Below, piece after piece: positions 44,788-56,345 of a stretch of DNA of 64,000 nucleotides. This stretch comes from an uncultured Opitutia bacterium (GTDB lineage: Bacteria; Verrucomicrobiota; Verrucomicrobiia; Opitutales; Opitutaceae), in NCBI GenBank assembly GCA_903902745.1, contig CAIUWA010000017.1, positions 1 through 64,000 of the forward strand. Direction: 5' to 3'. The position numbers were made by a program, and so were the translations under genes. Position 1 is the stretch's first letter. Every line of letters begins with the position of its first letter. The notes under the pieces were generated by a model that was not told the DNA's origin, did no database searches, and saw nothing but the letters and a program-made list of their open reading frames with translations.

Positions 44788-45213
44788 ATGATCCGTTCCT
44801 CCCTGCTTCTCCTCGTCGGCCTGTGCGTCAGTCTTTCCAACTTGGTCGCGGCCGAACCGGCCGTCGCCAAGTCCGAAATCCTCGCGAATTACGTCAAGGT
44901 TTCCGCCGCTTTGGCCGCGGATAATCTCGCCGACGCCCAGACTGCTGCGTCCGCTCTGGCCGTCTCAGCCGGACAGGCCAAAAACAATGCGCTCGCCGAC
45001 CAGGCCACGGCCGTGGCGAAGGCGTCGGACATCTCCGCCGCGCGCAGCAGCTTCAAGGCCCTGAGCACGACGGTCGAGCCGCTCGCCGCCGGTGAGAAAG
45101 CCTACACCGTCATGTTTTGCCCGATGGCCAGAGCGGACTGGGTCCAAACTGCCGGTGCGGTGAGGAATCCCTATTTCGGCAAGTCCATGCTGACCTGCGG
45201 CTCACCGAAATAA
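44788..45213 (+). CDS. DUF3347-like secreted protein
   Basis: 141 residues from ATG 44788. Signal peptide ending LVAAEP, a helical region, then MFCPMARADWVQTAGAVRNPYFGKSMLTCG. That MFCPMA...NPYFG..M..CG pattern is the DUF3347 signature found next to CusB proteins. It probably binds copper in the periplasm. It is downstream of cusA in the same direction. Confidence 0.8.
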   Translation: MIRSSLLLLVGLCVSLSNLVAAEPAVAKSEILANYVKVSAALAADNLADAQTAASALAVSAGQAKNNALADQATAVAKASDISAARSSFKALSTTVEPLAAGEKAYTVMFCPMARADWVQTAGAVRNPYFGKSMLTCGSPK

Positions 45214-45257
45214 GCCCCTTGAGCAAATCGGCCCGGCGCCGTTGAGCCGCGAGCCGC

Positions 45258-46742
45258 TCATCCCACCGGCGGCAAGCCGGTGGATACCATTGGGTCCATG
45301 ACGGTCGTCAACGGCAGGCGCAGTTCGAAAACCGCGCCGCCTTCCGGCGCATTGCGCTGCATCACGCGGCCGCCGTGCGCCTCGACGATCACGCGCACCA
45401 GGCTGAGCCCAAGGCCGAGGCCGCGCTGCGAGCGGCTCGCATCCCCGCGATAAAGTCGTTCCCAGATGCGACCCTGCTCCGCCGGCGGCACACCAGGACC
45501 GGAGTCACTCACCGTCAGCACCGCCTCCCCCCCTGAGCCTGTCGCAGGGTCCTTGCCCTCCACCGCCACGCGCACTTTCACGCGGCCGCCGGCGGGCGTG
45601 TATTTCACTGCATTGTCCACGAGGTTGGCGATCGCCTGGCGCAGCCGGATCGTGTCCGCCAGCACCGGCACGGTGCCGGCCACATCCACGCCCAGCGTCA
45701 CGGGCTTCGCCTCCGCCACCTCGGCATAAAGTTCAACCGCGTCGCGCGCCACCGCCCCAAGGTCGGCCGGCACTTTATCCAGCCGCATCATGCCCGCCTC
45801 GGCCTCGGAAATTTCCATCAGCGCCCGAAGCAGGCGCAACACGTCGTCCGTCTGCTCCACGCAGTCCGCTAGCGCGTCGTTCTGCGCGCCGTTGCCGCCG
45901 GCCGATTGCAGCGCGATCTCCGCCGTGCCACGCAGGCGCGTGAGCGGGGTGCGCAGGTCGTGCGCCACGTTGTCCAGCGCCTCGCGCATGGCGCGCAGCA
46001 GGCCGGCGTTTTTGTCGAGGACCGTGTTGAAGGCGCGGACCAGCTCCGCCACTTCGTCGTCCCGCCGCGGCGCCGGCACGCGGGTGTCGAGCTCCCCGGT
46101 GGCGGCGATCCGCCGGGCGGTGGCAATGACGTCGCGCAACGGACGCGTCGCGCGCCGCGCCGTCACGAGGCCCGCGCCAAAGCCGAGCACCACGACCGCG
46201 CCGCCCACCCAGAGGAACGTGTGGCGCAACGGCGCCAGCAGCACGGCGCGGCTGTCCGTGCTGCGCGCGACCTGGAGAAGATGTCCGTCCGGCAGCACCT
46301 GGGCGGCGACCGCGAGATCCTGCTCCTCGTCGCGCGGCACGCGTATGGTGTAGTTCTGGCGCTCGGTCCATCCGCCCCAGCCGTCCGGCACGGTCACCCG
46401 TTGCGCATCGGCCCCGATCCAGTCGGAGGGAATCCGGGCCCATTCCACGGTGCCGCTACGGTTGACCAGCTGGATGAATAGCGAGCGCACGTGCGGCGCC
46501 TGGCTGTCCTCGTTGTAGCGCGACTCCAGCCCGTACACTCCCGCCAGCGCGTAGATGCCGGCGTATTGCTGCAGGCGCAGCTGCAGCGCCTCGCTGTCGC
46601 GCGCCTCGAGCTGGCGCGCGAGGCTCCAATAAAGCAGCGCAAAGATGGCCGTGAACCCGGCGGTGAAAAGCAGGGCGAACCATCCGCTCAGCCACAGGGC
46701 CAGCGAGCGCTGCGCGCGGTCAGGCGGTGGTTTTGAAGACAT
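45258..46742 (-). CDS. Heavy-metal-type sensor histidine kinase
   Basis: 494 residues. One helix near residue 20-40, a periplasmic sensor, a second helix, HAMP, then HisKA with phospho-acceptor H261 (DNVAHDLRTPLTRL) and HATPase_c (VDNAVKYTPAGGRV, SDSGPGVPPAEQ, RGLGLGLSLVRVIVEAHGG). It overlaps the regulator gene by 23 bases. EGKDPATGSGGEAV in the HATPase domain is encoded by an I-type repeat (45527-45560). CusS-like by family and context. Confidence 0.92.
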   Translation of the reverse strand: MSSKPPPDRAQRSLALWLSGWFALLFTAGFTAIFALLYWSLARQLEARDSEALQLRLQQYAGIYALAGVYGLESRYNEDSQAPHVRSLFIQLVNRSGTVEWARIPSDWIGADAQRVTVPDGWGGWTERQNYTIRVPRDEEQDLAVAAQVLPDGHLLQVARSTDSRAVLLAPLRHTFLWVGGAVVVLGFGAGLVTARRATRPLRDVIATARRIAATGELDTRVPAPRRDDEVAELVRAFNTVLDKNAGLLRAMREALDNVAHDLRTPLTRLRGTAEIALQSAGGNGAQNDALADCVEQTDDVLRLLRALMEISEAEAGMMRLDKVPADLGAVARDAVELYAEVAEAKPVTLGVDVAGTVPVLADTIRLRQAIANLVDNAVKYTPAGGRVKVRVAVEGKDPATGSGGEAVLTVSDSGPGVPPAEQGRIWERLYRGDASRSQRGLGLGLSLVRVIVEAHGGRVMQRNAPEGGAVFELRLPLTTVMDPMVSTGLPPVG

Positions 46743-47391
46743 AGCCGACGCCCCGAAGGGTTTCGATGCGGGTTTTCTCGGGATCCACCTTGCCGCGCAG
46801 GCGCGACATCAGCACGTCCACGACATTGGTCTGCGGGTCGAAGCTGTAGTCCCACACATGCTCCAGGATCATGGTCTTCGTGACCGGCCGGCCCGGATGG
46901 CGCAGCAGGTACTCAAGCAGGGCAAACTCGCGCGGTTGCAGTTCCACCAGGCGGCCCGCCACGGTCACGGTACGCGCCACGAGGTCGAGCACCACGTCCC
47001 TCGTCGCCAGCCGCGTGGCCTCGGGCGCGCGGCTCGCCCGGCGGATCAGCGCCTGCAGGCGCGCCGAGAGCTCGGCAAAGGCAAATGGCTTGGTCAGGTA
47101 ATCGTCGCCGCCCGCCTGCAAGCCCTTCACCCGGTCCTCGACGCTGGCGCGCGCACTGAGAAACAGCACCGGCAGGACGGCATTCCCGGCCCGCATGCGT
47201 TTCACCAAACTGAGGCCGTCGAGCCGCGGCAGCATCACGTCAATGATCGCGGCGTCGTAGGTGGTCGTGCCGGCGAGAGCGAGGCCGGTGTCGCCGTCCG
47301 GTGCATGGTCGACGGCATAGCCCTGCTCCTTCAGGCCCTTGACCACGAAGGAGGCGATCTTGGCGTCGTCTTCGACCACGAGGATGCGCAT
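46720..47391 (-). CDS. OmpR-family response regulator, CusR/CopR-like
   Basis: 223 residues. Receiver domain with acidic pocket VVEDD and phospho-acceptor D51 (AAIIDVMLPRLDG), Lys in YLTKPF; C-terminal winged helix with LQPREFALLEYLLRHPGRPVTKTMILEHVWDYSFDPQTNVVDVLMSRLRGKVD. This is the heavy-metal regulator subfamily. Stop and start are overlapped with the kinase, so they are co-expressed. Confidence 0.93.
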   Translation of the reverse strand: MRILVVEDDAKIASFVVKGLKEQGYAVDHAPDGDTGLALAGTTTYDAAIIDVMLPRLDGLSLVKRMRAGNAVLPVLFLSARASVEDRVKGLQAGGDDYLTKPFAFAELSARLQALIRRASRAPEATRLATRDVVLDLVARTVTVAGRLVELQPREFALLEYLLRHPGRPVTKTMILEHVWDYSFDPQTNVVDVLMSRLRGKVDPEKTRIETLRGVGYVFKTTA

Positions 47392-47464
47392 GGAGATGGG
47401 AGGAGTTTGCGGCGACCACCGGCCGGGCGGAAGGAGAATGTAACCTCAGTTCGGGAAATCGAAA

Positions 47465-47544
47465 GGCTCACGCGAAGCCGTGAAGGTCGCGAAGAAACTC
47501 TCCTGATTTTAGGGCTTCGCGCCCTTCGCGGCCTCGCGTGAGCC
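47465..47544. repeat. C-family palindromic repeat (copy C2)
   Basis: GGCTCACGCGAAGCC and GGCCTCGCGTGAGCC are the inverted outer arms; interior has TCGCGAAG and CTTCGCG. It resembles 30688-30775. Confidence 0.85.
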
Positions 47545-47579
47545 AAAATAAAAAGCTCCGGGCGCGGCCGCCCGGAGCT
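47545..47579 (-). terminator. Rho-independent terminator of the HtrA gene
   Basis: On the minus strand a perfect 11-bp stem AGCTCCGGGCG/CGCCCGGAGCT with a four-base loop is followed by TTTTATTTT. Confidence 0.88.
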
Positions 47580-47599
47580 GTTGCCATTAGAGACGCAGC

Positions 47600-49147
<1,548 letters not shown>

Positions 49148-49286
49148 GATGGTAAGAGCTGTAGGGTTGAACTTTCCGGTCTTGGAATGGCCGGACTATC
49201 GCACACCCGCCCTTCACCCCGCTTGCGGGAACATTACAATTTTGAAAGGTTCGCAGTCGCGGAATTTGCCTTCCGCCCCAAATCCG

Positions 49287-49313
49287 CCAGTTTCCGTCCT
49301 CCGTCCTCTTTCA
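49287..49313. repeat. H-type unit upstream of the CobW gene
   Basis: CCGTCCTCCGTCCTCTTTC, the same kind of unit as found inside the WD40 gene at 51350-51432. Confidence 0.55.
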
Positions 49314-49322
49314 CCCGTCCCC

Positions 49323-50732
49323 ATGCCCGCCGCTCCCATCCCTGTCACCGTCCTCACCGGCTTCCTCGGCGCGGGCAAGACCACCCTCCTCAACCGCATC
49401 CTCACCGAGCACCATGGCAAGAAGCTCGCCGTGATTGAAAACGAGTTCGGCGAGGTCGGCGTCGACAACCAGCTGGTCATCTCCGGCGAGGAGGAGCTGT
49501 TCGAGATGAACAACGGCTGCATCTGCTGCTCCGTCCGCGGCGACCTCATTCGCATCCTGGGGCGGCTGCTCAAGCGCAAGGACCGGCTCGACGGCATCCT
49601 CATCGAGACCACCGGCCTCGCCAACCCCGCGCCCGTCGCCCAGACGTTCTTCAGCGACGAGGAGATGAAGCAGAATTTCTGCCTCGATGCCATCGTCACC
49701 GTCGTCGACGCCAAGCATGTCCTCCAGCACCTCGCCACCGAGGACGAGACGGTCAAACAGCTCGCGTTCGCCGATGTCATCCTGCTGAACAAGACCGACT
49801 TGGTTTCCCCGGCCGACCTCGACGCGCTGGAGCAGCGGATCCATGGCATGAACGCGGTCGCGAAGATTTACCGCACGCAGAATTGCGCCCTGGCGCTCGA
49901 CCACGTGCTCGATGTCGGTGGTTTCAACCTTGCCCGCGCCACCGAGCTCGATCCGAAATTCCTCGAGACCGAGTATCCCTTCGAATGGGCCGGCGCCTAC
50001 CTCCTGCCCGCCGGCACGTGCGAACTCGTCATCGGCCATGACGACGATGACGAGCACGACCACGCTGGCCACGACCACGGACACGGTGACGGCGACCACC
50101 ATCACCATCATCATGGCAATCCCAATGAGCTGGATGTCGTGGTCCTGCCCGTGAAAACGCTGGATGAACCCGATCTCGCCACCGCCCGCGAGGCGGCGGT
50201 GGCCGTGTTCTCCGACTGGGAATCGCGCCTCAAGACCGGCGACACCGTTCTCCCCGGCGCGACGCTGCAGCGGCTGCTCCTGGCCGAGGGCCATGCACGA
50301 TTCCAACTCAAGGTCGACGAGCCGGGCTTTTACGTCGTCTTCGAGCAATGCGGCCATGATCCCCTGCACATCTACGTCAAGGGCGAGACCACCAAGCCGG
50401 TCTGGCAGCAGGATTTCCACGCCGCGCACGAGCATAACGACGCGGTCACGTCGGTCGGCATCAACACGCCCGGCGACCTCGACGGCAAGAAGCTCAACAC
50501 CTGGATCAGCGAACTCCTGCGTACCAAGGGAGGCGACATCTACCGCATGAAGGGCGTGCTCAGCGTGAAGGGCTCTGCCAAGCGGCTCGTCTTCCAGGGC
50601 GTGCACATGCTCTTCGACGCAAAGTTCGACCGCGACTGGGGTTCCGACCCGCGCACGAACACCCTCGTCTTCATCGGCAAAAACCTCGACCGCCCGGCGC
50701 TGACCGAGGCGTTCAAGGCCTGCCTGACCTGA
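49323..50732 (+). CDS. CobW/COG0523 metal-chaperone GTPase with extra domain
   Basis: 469 residues from ATG 49323. G3E GTPase: Walker [10 protein letters not shown] (13-21), metal motif C66-I-C68-C69, [10 protein letters not shown] and NKTD. A His/Asp-rich stretch ([14 protein letters not shown] with six further His) follows near 240-265. Then about 90 residues not usual in the family ([20 protein letters not shown]...FHAAHEHND) precede the CobW C-terminal domain. Typical members are 300-400 residues. It likely delivers zinc or another metal; the frame opens upstream but without the P-loop context. Confidence 0.88.
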   Translation: MPAAPIPVTVLTGFLGAGKTTLLNRILTEHHGKKLAVIENEFGEVGVDNQLVISGEEELFEMNNGCICCSVRGDLIRILGRLLKRKDRLDGILIETTGLANPAPVAQTFFSDEEMKQNFCLDAIVTVVDAKHVLQHLATEDETVKQLAFADVILLNKTDLVSPADLDALEQRIHGMNAVAKIYRTQNCALALDHVLDVGGFNLARATELDPKFLETEYPFEWAGAYLLPAGTCELVIGHDDDDEHDHAGHDHGHGDGDHHHHHHGNPNELDVVVLPVKTLDEPDLATAREAAVAVFSDWESRLKTGDTVLPGATLQRLLLAEGHARFQLKVDEPGFYVVFEQCGHDPLHIYVKGETTKPVWQQDFHAAHEHNDAVTSVGINTPGDLDGKKLNTWISELLRTKGGDIYRMKGVLSVKGSAKRLVFQGVHMLFDAKFDRDWGSDPRTNTLVFIGKNLDRPALTEAFKACLT

Positions 50733-50736
50733 ATAT

Positions 50737-50813
50737 TTGGCGCAGAGGTCGCGGAGAACACGGAGGATTCTTTTGTTTTCTCCTTCTCCGTGCCCTCAGT
50801 GTCCTCTGTGTTG
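50737..50813. repeat. A-like repeat, degenerate (copy A4)
   Basis: TTTGGCGCAGAGGTCGCGG and CCGTGCCCTCAGTGTCCTC are partial arms of the A family. Confidence 0.6.
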
Positions 50814-50818
50814 AAAGC

Positions 50819-51982
50819 ATGCAACTGACCAAACACTGGGCCGCGACACTCGACGACTACGTCATCGACCTCGCGTGGTCGCCCGACGGCACGATGCTCG
50901 CCGCCGCCTCCGGCGCCGGCCCGATATCGCTCTTCGCCACGACGGACGGCGCAACGCAGCATGAGCTACCCGGTCATGAGAATGGGACCAATGCCATCGC
51001 GTTCGCGCCGGCATTGCAGGAGACAGGATACGGGGGACTGGGGACAGATCCCGGCAACTCCGGCCTGTCTCCTGTCTCCCGTCTCCCGTCTCCTGTTCTG
51101 CTCGCCACGGGCGGCCAGGATGGCGCCGTGAAATTCTGGGATGCCGTCGCGGGCCAGCATACTGCGACGGCCAAACTGGGCACCGCATGGGTGGAGCATC
51201 TGGCCTGGCGGCCGGTTCGGACGCCGGCCTCCGGCCTCCTTCTCGCCGCCGCGGGCAAGGAGCTGCGGGCACTCAGCCCCGATGGAGCGGTGGTCCATCA
51301 TTTCAAACACGCGCCGAAGACCATCACCGCGCTGGCCTGGCAGCCGGCGCTGAGACCCGAGGACAGAAGTCCGAGGACAGAGGTCAGCAGTTCCGATCCG
51401 TCCTCCGTTCTCCGTCATCCGTCCTCCGCTGCAGCGGTCGCCTACTTCGGCGGCGTGTGTCTGTGGGATGGCGTCAATTTCACCGCACAAAAGGAATTCG
51501 CCTATAACAACGGCATCCACGCCCTGATCTGGTCGCCCGACGGCCGGTGGCTGGTCTCCGGCAACCAAGATCCGTCCGTGCACCTCTGGATTCCGGCCGA
51601 GGACGCCGAGCTGCACATGAGCGGCTACGAGAGCAAGGTGAAGTACCTGTCGTTCGACCACACGTCGCGGTGGCTCGCCACCGGCGGCGGGCGCGACGCC
51701 TGCATCTGGGATTGTTCCGGCGCGGGCCCCGAGGGTCGTGAGCCCGCCATGTTGCCGCACGATGCCCCGGTGTGTGCGGTGGCGTTCCAGCATTCCCACG
51801 GCCTCCTCGCCACCGCGTCGCAGGACGGCGTCGTCATGCTCTGGAGTCCCGAGCGCAAGCAGCCGCTGCGCGCCACGGTGAAAATGCCCGTTGCCGCCAC
51901 CAAGCTGGTCTGGTCCCCCGACGACCGCCACCTCGCCATCGGCTCCGAAAAAGGCACCGTGTACGTGCTGAAGGCGGATTGA
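50819..51982 (+). CDS. WD40-repeat protein with repeat-derived loops
   Basis: 387 residues forming a WD40 propeller (AWSPDGTMLAAASG, ATGGQDGAVKFWD, LIWSPDGRWLVSGNQD, LATASQDGVVMLW, LVWSPDDRHLAIGS). Two loops are made of repeat-type DNA: GYGGLGTDPGNSGLSPVSRL (about 51013-51095) and PEDRSPRTEVSSSDPSSVLR (about 51350-51432). It has no signal peptide, so it is cytosolic. It follows the CobW gene, and similar WD40 partners of CobW are plausible but not shown. Confidence 0.82.
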   Translation: MQLTKHWAATLDDYVIDLAWSPDGTMLAAASGAGPISLFATTDGATQHELPGHENGTNAIAFAPALQETGYGGLGTDPGNSGLSPVSRLPSPVLLATGGQDGAVKFWDAVAGQHTATAKLGTAWVEHLAWRPVRTPASGLLLAAAGKELRALSPDGAVVHHFKHAPKTITALAWQPALRPEDRSPRTEVSSSDPSSVLRHPSSAAAVAYFGGVCLWDGVNFTAQKEFAYNNGIHALIWSPDGRWLVSGNQDPSVHLWIPAEDAELHMSGYESKVKYLSFDHTSRWLATGGGRDACIWDCSGAGPEGREPAMLPHDAPVCAVAFQHSHGLLATASQDGVVMLWSPERKQPLRATVKMPVAATKLVWSPDDRHLAIGSEKGTVYVLKAD

Positions 51983-51984
51983 GG

Positions 51985-52078
51985 TTTCGCGCAGAGGCAC
52001 GGAGCCGCCGAGAAAGCCAAAGAAGCTGAAAGACGAAAATGCTCCCGGGCTCGGCGCCCCAGCGCCTCTGCGCGAAAT
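51985..52078. repeat. A-family palindromic repeat (copy A5)
   Basis: TTTCGCGCAGAGGC to GCGCCTCTGCGCGAAA, located between convergent genes. Confidence 0.9.
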
Positions 52079-52774
52079 TTATTTCCTGCTCTGCGCGGCG
52101 ATGCCCGGGATGCCTCTTTCCTTCTCGATGCGCTGCAACGTCAGCATGGCGGCATTGTAAACTCCCCGGGACGGGCGGTCGTCGCCGCGCTTCATGTTGT
52201 ATTCCTGGCACACCCGGAAGGCCGTATAGTACATGGCGTCCTGCAGCAGCGTGCAAAGTCCGCCCATGGTTTCCAAAAACTGCCTCCGCCCCTCGTTCAT
52301 CACCGCGGCGGCCTGGTCCTCGCTGCCCTTGGCCACATATTCCCAGCCGGGATGGTAGCCGTCGGGAGCCTTCGGCGTCCACGCCTTCACCCGCGCGAGC
52401 ACCAGCTCGAAGGCCCGCGGATTTCCCATGATGGCGGGATTGATCGCCCCGCCCCACTGTTGCTGCAGCGCGCCCAGGGCCGTCAGCGGGCTGCTCTTGG
52501 CATCGCCGACCGGTGGAAACAGCTCCTTGTCGAACAACGCCCGGAAGCGGGCGATATAAAAAAGGAAGCCCGCATCCTCCAGCCGCTTCTCCCGCGCGGC
52601 CTCACCCACCGCCGAATACAGGACGGTGCTCGAGACGGCCTCCGGCGCCTTCACGATCTGGTTGAGCGCCGCCATGGCATCCTCCTTTTCCCCCAGCGCC
52701 AGCTGGCGGTAAAGATGCTCATCCGTCGCCGACTGCGCCCGCAAGCTGCCGGCCACAGCGACCAGCGCCGTCAT
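52079..52774 (-). CDS. Secreted protein of unknown function
   Basis: 231 residues from ATG 52774. The N-terminus (MTALVAVAGSLRAQS) is a short export-like segment, and a longer one, KFLLKFIAAMTALVAVAGSLRA, continues upstream in frame but lacks an ATG at its head because repeat A6 begins there. The rest is helical with no recognised family and ends in IAAQSRK. It may have lost its original start by repeat insertion. Confidence 0.6.
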   Translation of the reverse strand: MTALVAVAGSLRAQSATDEHLYRQLALGEKEDAMAALNQIVKAPEAVSSTVLYSAVGEAAREKRLEDAGFLFYIARFRALFDKELFPPVGDAKSSPLTALGALQQQWGGAINPAIMGNPRAFELVLARVKAWTPKAPDGYHPGWEYVAKGSEDQAAAVMNEGRRQFLETMGGLCTLLQDAMYYTAFRVCQEYNMKRGDDRPSRGVYNAAMLTLQRIEKERGIPGIAAQSRK

Positions 52775-52801
52775 CGCAGCGATGAACTTCAGCAGGAACT
52801 T

Positions 52802-52883
52802 GATCTCGCGCAGAGGCACAGTGGCGCGAAGCGGGAGCCCTTTGGCTTGATTTCCCCGCGCCTCTGCGCCTCTGCGCGAAATC
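52802..52883. repeat. A-family palindromic repeat (copy A6)
   Basis: GATCTCGCGCAGAGGC to CCTCTGCGCGAAATC. Its left arm abuts the signal peptide of the secreted protein on the minus strand. Confidence 0.85.
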
Positions 52884-52902
52884 GATCTGTTCCGCCGGAC
52901 CC

Positions 52903-54153
<1,251 letters not shown>

Positions 54154-55170
54154 TCATCCTCCCGCCACGCCCTGCGTATTCACAAACAGCGAATACACCG
54201 ACGTGCTGCCGCACATGAACAGCCGGTTGCGGTTCGTTCCTCCAAAGCACAGGTTCGGGCAGCGCTCCGGCAGGTCGATGCGGCCGATCCGCTTGCCGGC
54301 CGGGTTGAACACCGTCACGCCGTCGAGTCCCTCCACGCCCATGCCCCAGCCGCACCAGAGGTTGCCATCCACATCCACCCTGAAGCCGTCGGGCGTGCCG
54401 TTGTCGTCCGCCGTGATCAGCGTGCGCTTGTTCGTGAGACGCGTGCCGCCCTCAACGTCGTAGGCGCGAATCACGCGCGGGTTGCTGTTCGCCTCGACGA
54501 TGTAGAGCTTCGACTCGTCGGGGGAGAACGCCAGGCCGTTGGGCCGGTTGATGTCGCCCGTGACGACCGCCACCTGCTTCGTCGCTGGATCCCAGCGGTA
54601 AACGTTCGTCGGCAGCTCCGGCGTGGCGGCGTGGCCCTCGTAGAAGCCGAGGATGCCGAAGGGCGGGTCGGTGAACCAGATCGAGCCGTCGGACTTGCAG
54701 ACGATGTCGTTCGGGGAATTGAATGGCTTCCCGTCAAAATGGTCGGCAATAACCGTGATCGTGCCGTCATACTCGGTGCGCGTGACGCGCCGCGTGTCGT
54801 GCTCGCAGGTGAGCAGGCGGCCCTGCCGGTCGCGCGTGTTGCCATTGGCGTAGTTGGATGGCTTGCGGAAGACATTGACGGAGCCCGTCTCCTCATCCCA
54901 GCGCATGATGCGGTTGTTGGGAATGTCGCTCCACAGCAGGTAGCGGCCGTCGCCGAACCACGCCGGGCCCTCGGCCCAGCGCATGCCCGAGGCGATTTTC
55001 TCCACCTTGGCGAGGCCCAGCATGTACTTGCTGAAGGACGGATCGATGGCGCGAACAAGCGGATCCGGATAACGCGGGCTCGGCTGCCACTGCGCCGCGG
55101 CCCGCGGCAGGGCGGCCAGCGCGGTAAGGGCGCTGCCCGCGGTGAGAAATTCGCGACGGTTCATGGGCAT
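54154..55170 (-). CDS. Tat-exported SMP-30/gluconolactonase-type protein
   Basis: 338 residues. Twin-arginine signal NRREFLTAGS, then a six-bladed SMP-30 propeller with EGPAWFGDGRYLLWSDIPNNRI, FNSPNDIVCKSDGSIWFTDP, INRPNGLAFSPDESKLYIVE and DGFRVDVDGNLWCGWG, holding the metal residues. It likely opens a sugar lactone in the periplasm. It is the first gene of a pair with the esterase (six bases apart) and has a clear Shine-Dalgarno sequence, rare in this window. Confidence 0.91.
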   Translation of the reverse strand: MPMNRREFLTAGSALTALAALPRAAAQWQPSPRYPDPLVRAIDPSFSKYMLGLAKVEKIASGMRWAEGPAWFGDGRYLLWSDIPNNRIMRWDEETGSVNVFRKPSNYANGNTRDRQGRLLTCEHDTRRVTRTEYDGTITVIADHFDGKPFNSPNDIVCKSDGSIWFTDPPFGILGFYEGHAATPELPTNVYRWDPATKQVAVVTGDINRPNGLAFSPDESKLYIVEANSNPRVIRAYDVEGGTRLTNKRTLITADDNGTPDGFRVDVDGNLWCGWGMGVEGLDGVTVFNPAGKRIGRIDLPERCPNLCFGGTNRNRLFMCGSTSVYSLFVNTQGVAGG

Positions 55171-55178
55171 AAGCTAAT

Positions 55179-55184
55179 CCTCCT
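55179..55184 (-). promoter_or_regulatory. Shine-Dalgarno site of the gluconolactonase gene
   Basis: AGGAGG on the minus strand, eight bases before ATG. It is the only strong ribosome binding site I found in the window. Confidence 0.85.
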
Positions 55185-55342
55185 GGTTTCGAGGGACGGG
55201 ATTCGGGGGTGATAAAGCCCGCGGCAACCGAGAAGGTGCAACGCCGGCTTGTCAGGGTAGACTGGATCCAAAACCTAAGATTCGGCCGGCGGCCACGGCA
55301 AGAAGCAAAGGCTGCTCACCTTGACTCAAGATCCCAAACTGG

Positions 55343-55444
55343 TTTCGCGCAGAGGCGCAGGGACGCGGAGAACGGAAGTGATGGGCAGCATTCCATCAAT
55401 CTTCCGCGGTTTTAACTCTGCGCTCACTGCGCCTCTGCGTGAAA
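55343..55444. repeat. A-family palindromic repeat (copy A7)
   Basis: TTTCGCGCAGAGGCGC to GCGCCTCTGCGTGAAA. Together with unremarkable flanks it fills the 342-base gap 55171-55512, where no gene or riboswitch was recognised. Confidence 0.88.
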
Positions 55445-55512
55445 TAATTCCGACAGGATCAATCCGCCGTTTTTTCGGCTGACCCAGGACGAGCCATCCC
55501 CATCCTGCCCGC

Positions 55513-56325
55513 ATGCCACGCGCCACCCCCCAGCTGCAGCCGCGCCTGCGGTTCCCCGATCCCGGGTCCGAGGTCTTCGGCCGCCGTCTTCTCGCCTTTT
55601 TTTCCGTCGTTCTGCTCGCCTGCACCACCCGAGCCGCCGACCTCAATGTCTTCGCCGCCGCCAGCCTGGCCGATGCGCTCAAGGACATCGCCAAAGCCTA
55701 TGAGAAGGCGAGCGGCGACACCCTTCATTTCAACCTTGCCGCCTCCAGCGCGCTGGCGCTCCAGATCAAGCAGGGTGCGCCGGCCGATGTGTTCTTCTCG
55801 GCCGACGAAGCCAAGATGGATGATCTCGCGAAGGCGGGTCTGATTGCGGCGGACACGCGGGTCAGTCTGCTTTCCAATACGCTGGTCATCGTCGTCAATG
55901 CCGTGGGTGGTGCCGCGGTGACCGTGCCGGCCGACCTCGCGCAGCCTGCCGTCCGTCGCGTGACACTCGCCGAGCCGCAGACCGTGCCCGCCGGCATCTA
56001 TGCGAAGGAATGGCTGCAGGCCACCGGACTGTGGACTAAGATCGTCGACAAGGTCGTGCCCACGGAAAATGTCCGCGCCACCCTCGCCGCGGTGGAGTCC
56101 GGCAATGCCGACGCTGGCATCGTTTACAAGACGGACGCGCTCATCTCAAGGAAGGTGAGGATCGCCCACGCGGTCGCCCTGGCCGATGGGCCGAAGATCT
56201 CCTACCCGCTCGCGGTCGTGAGGGGATCAAGGAATGATGCCGCCGCCCGCCGGTTTGCCACGTATCTCACTTCGCCGGCCGCGCGCGCGATTTTTGAGCA
56301 ATACGGCTTCTTGCCTGCCCGCTGA
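55513..56325 (+). CDS. modA: Molybdate-binding periplasmic protein ModA
   Basis: 270 residues. A long N-terminal region leads to a signal (RRLLAFFSVVLLACTTRAAD), then LNVFAAASLADALKDIAKAYE, ASSALALQIKQGAPADVFFSADEAKM and GNADAGIVYKTDA, all ModA motifs. It captures molybdate or tungstate for ModBC. The start may be internal, as the first 24 residues are not signal-like. It is first in modABC. Confidence 0.93.
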   Translation: MPRATPQLQPRLRFPDPGSEVFGRRLLAFFSVVLLACTTRAADLNVFAAASLADALKDIAKAYEKASGDTLHFNLAASSALALQIKQGAPADVFFSADEAKMDDLAKAGLIAADTRVSLLSNTLVIVVNAVGGAAVTVPADLAQPAVRRVTLAEPQTVPAGIYAKEWLQATGLWTKIVDKVVPTENVRATLAAVESGNADAGIVYKTDALISRKVRIAHAVALADGPKISYPLAVVRGSRNDAAARRFATYLTSPAARAIFEQYGFLPAR

Positions 56326-56345
56326 CCTCCGCCACAGTCACGACG

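Noticed and set aside
55213-55512. Molybdenum cofactor riboswitch before modA
   Set aside because: I looked for the conserved core and saw only repeat A7 and ordinary sequence.
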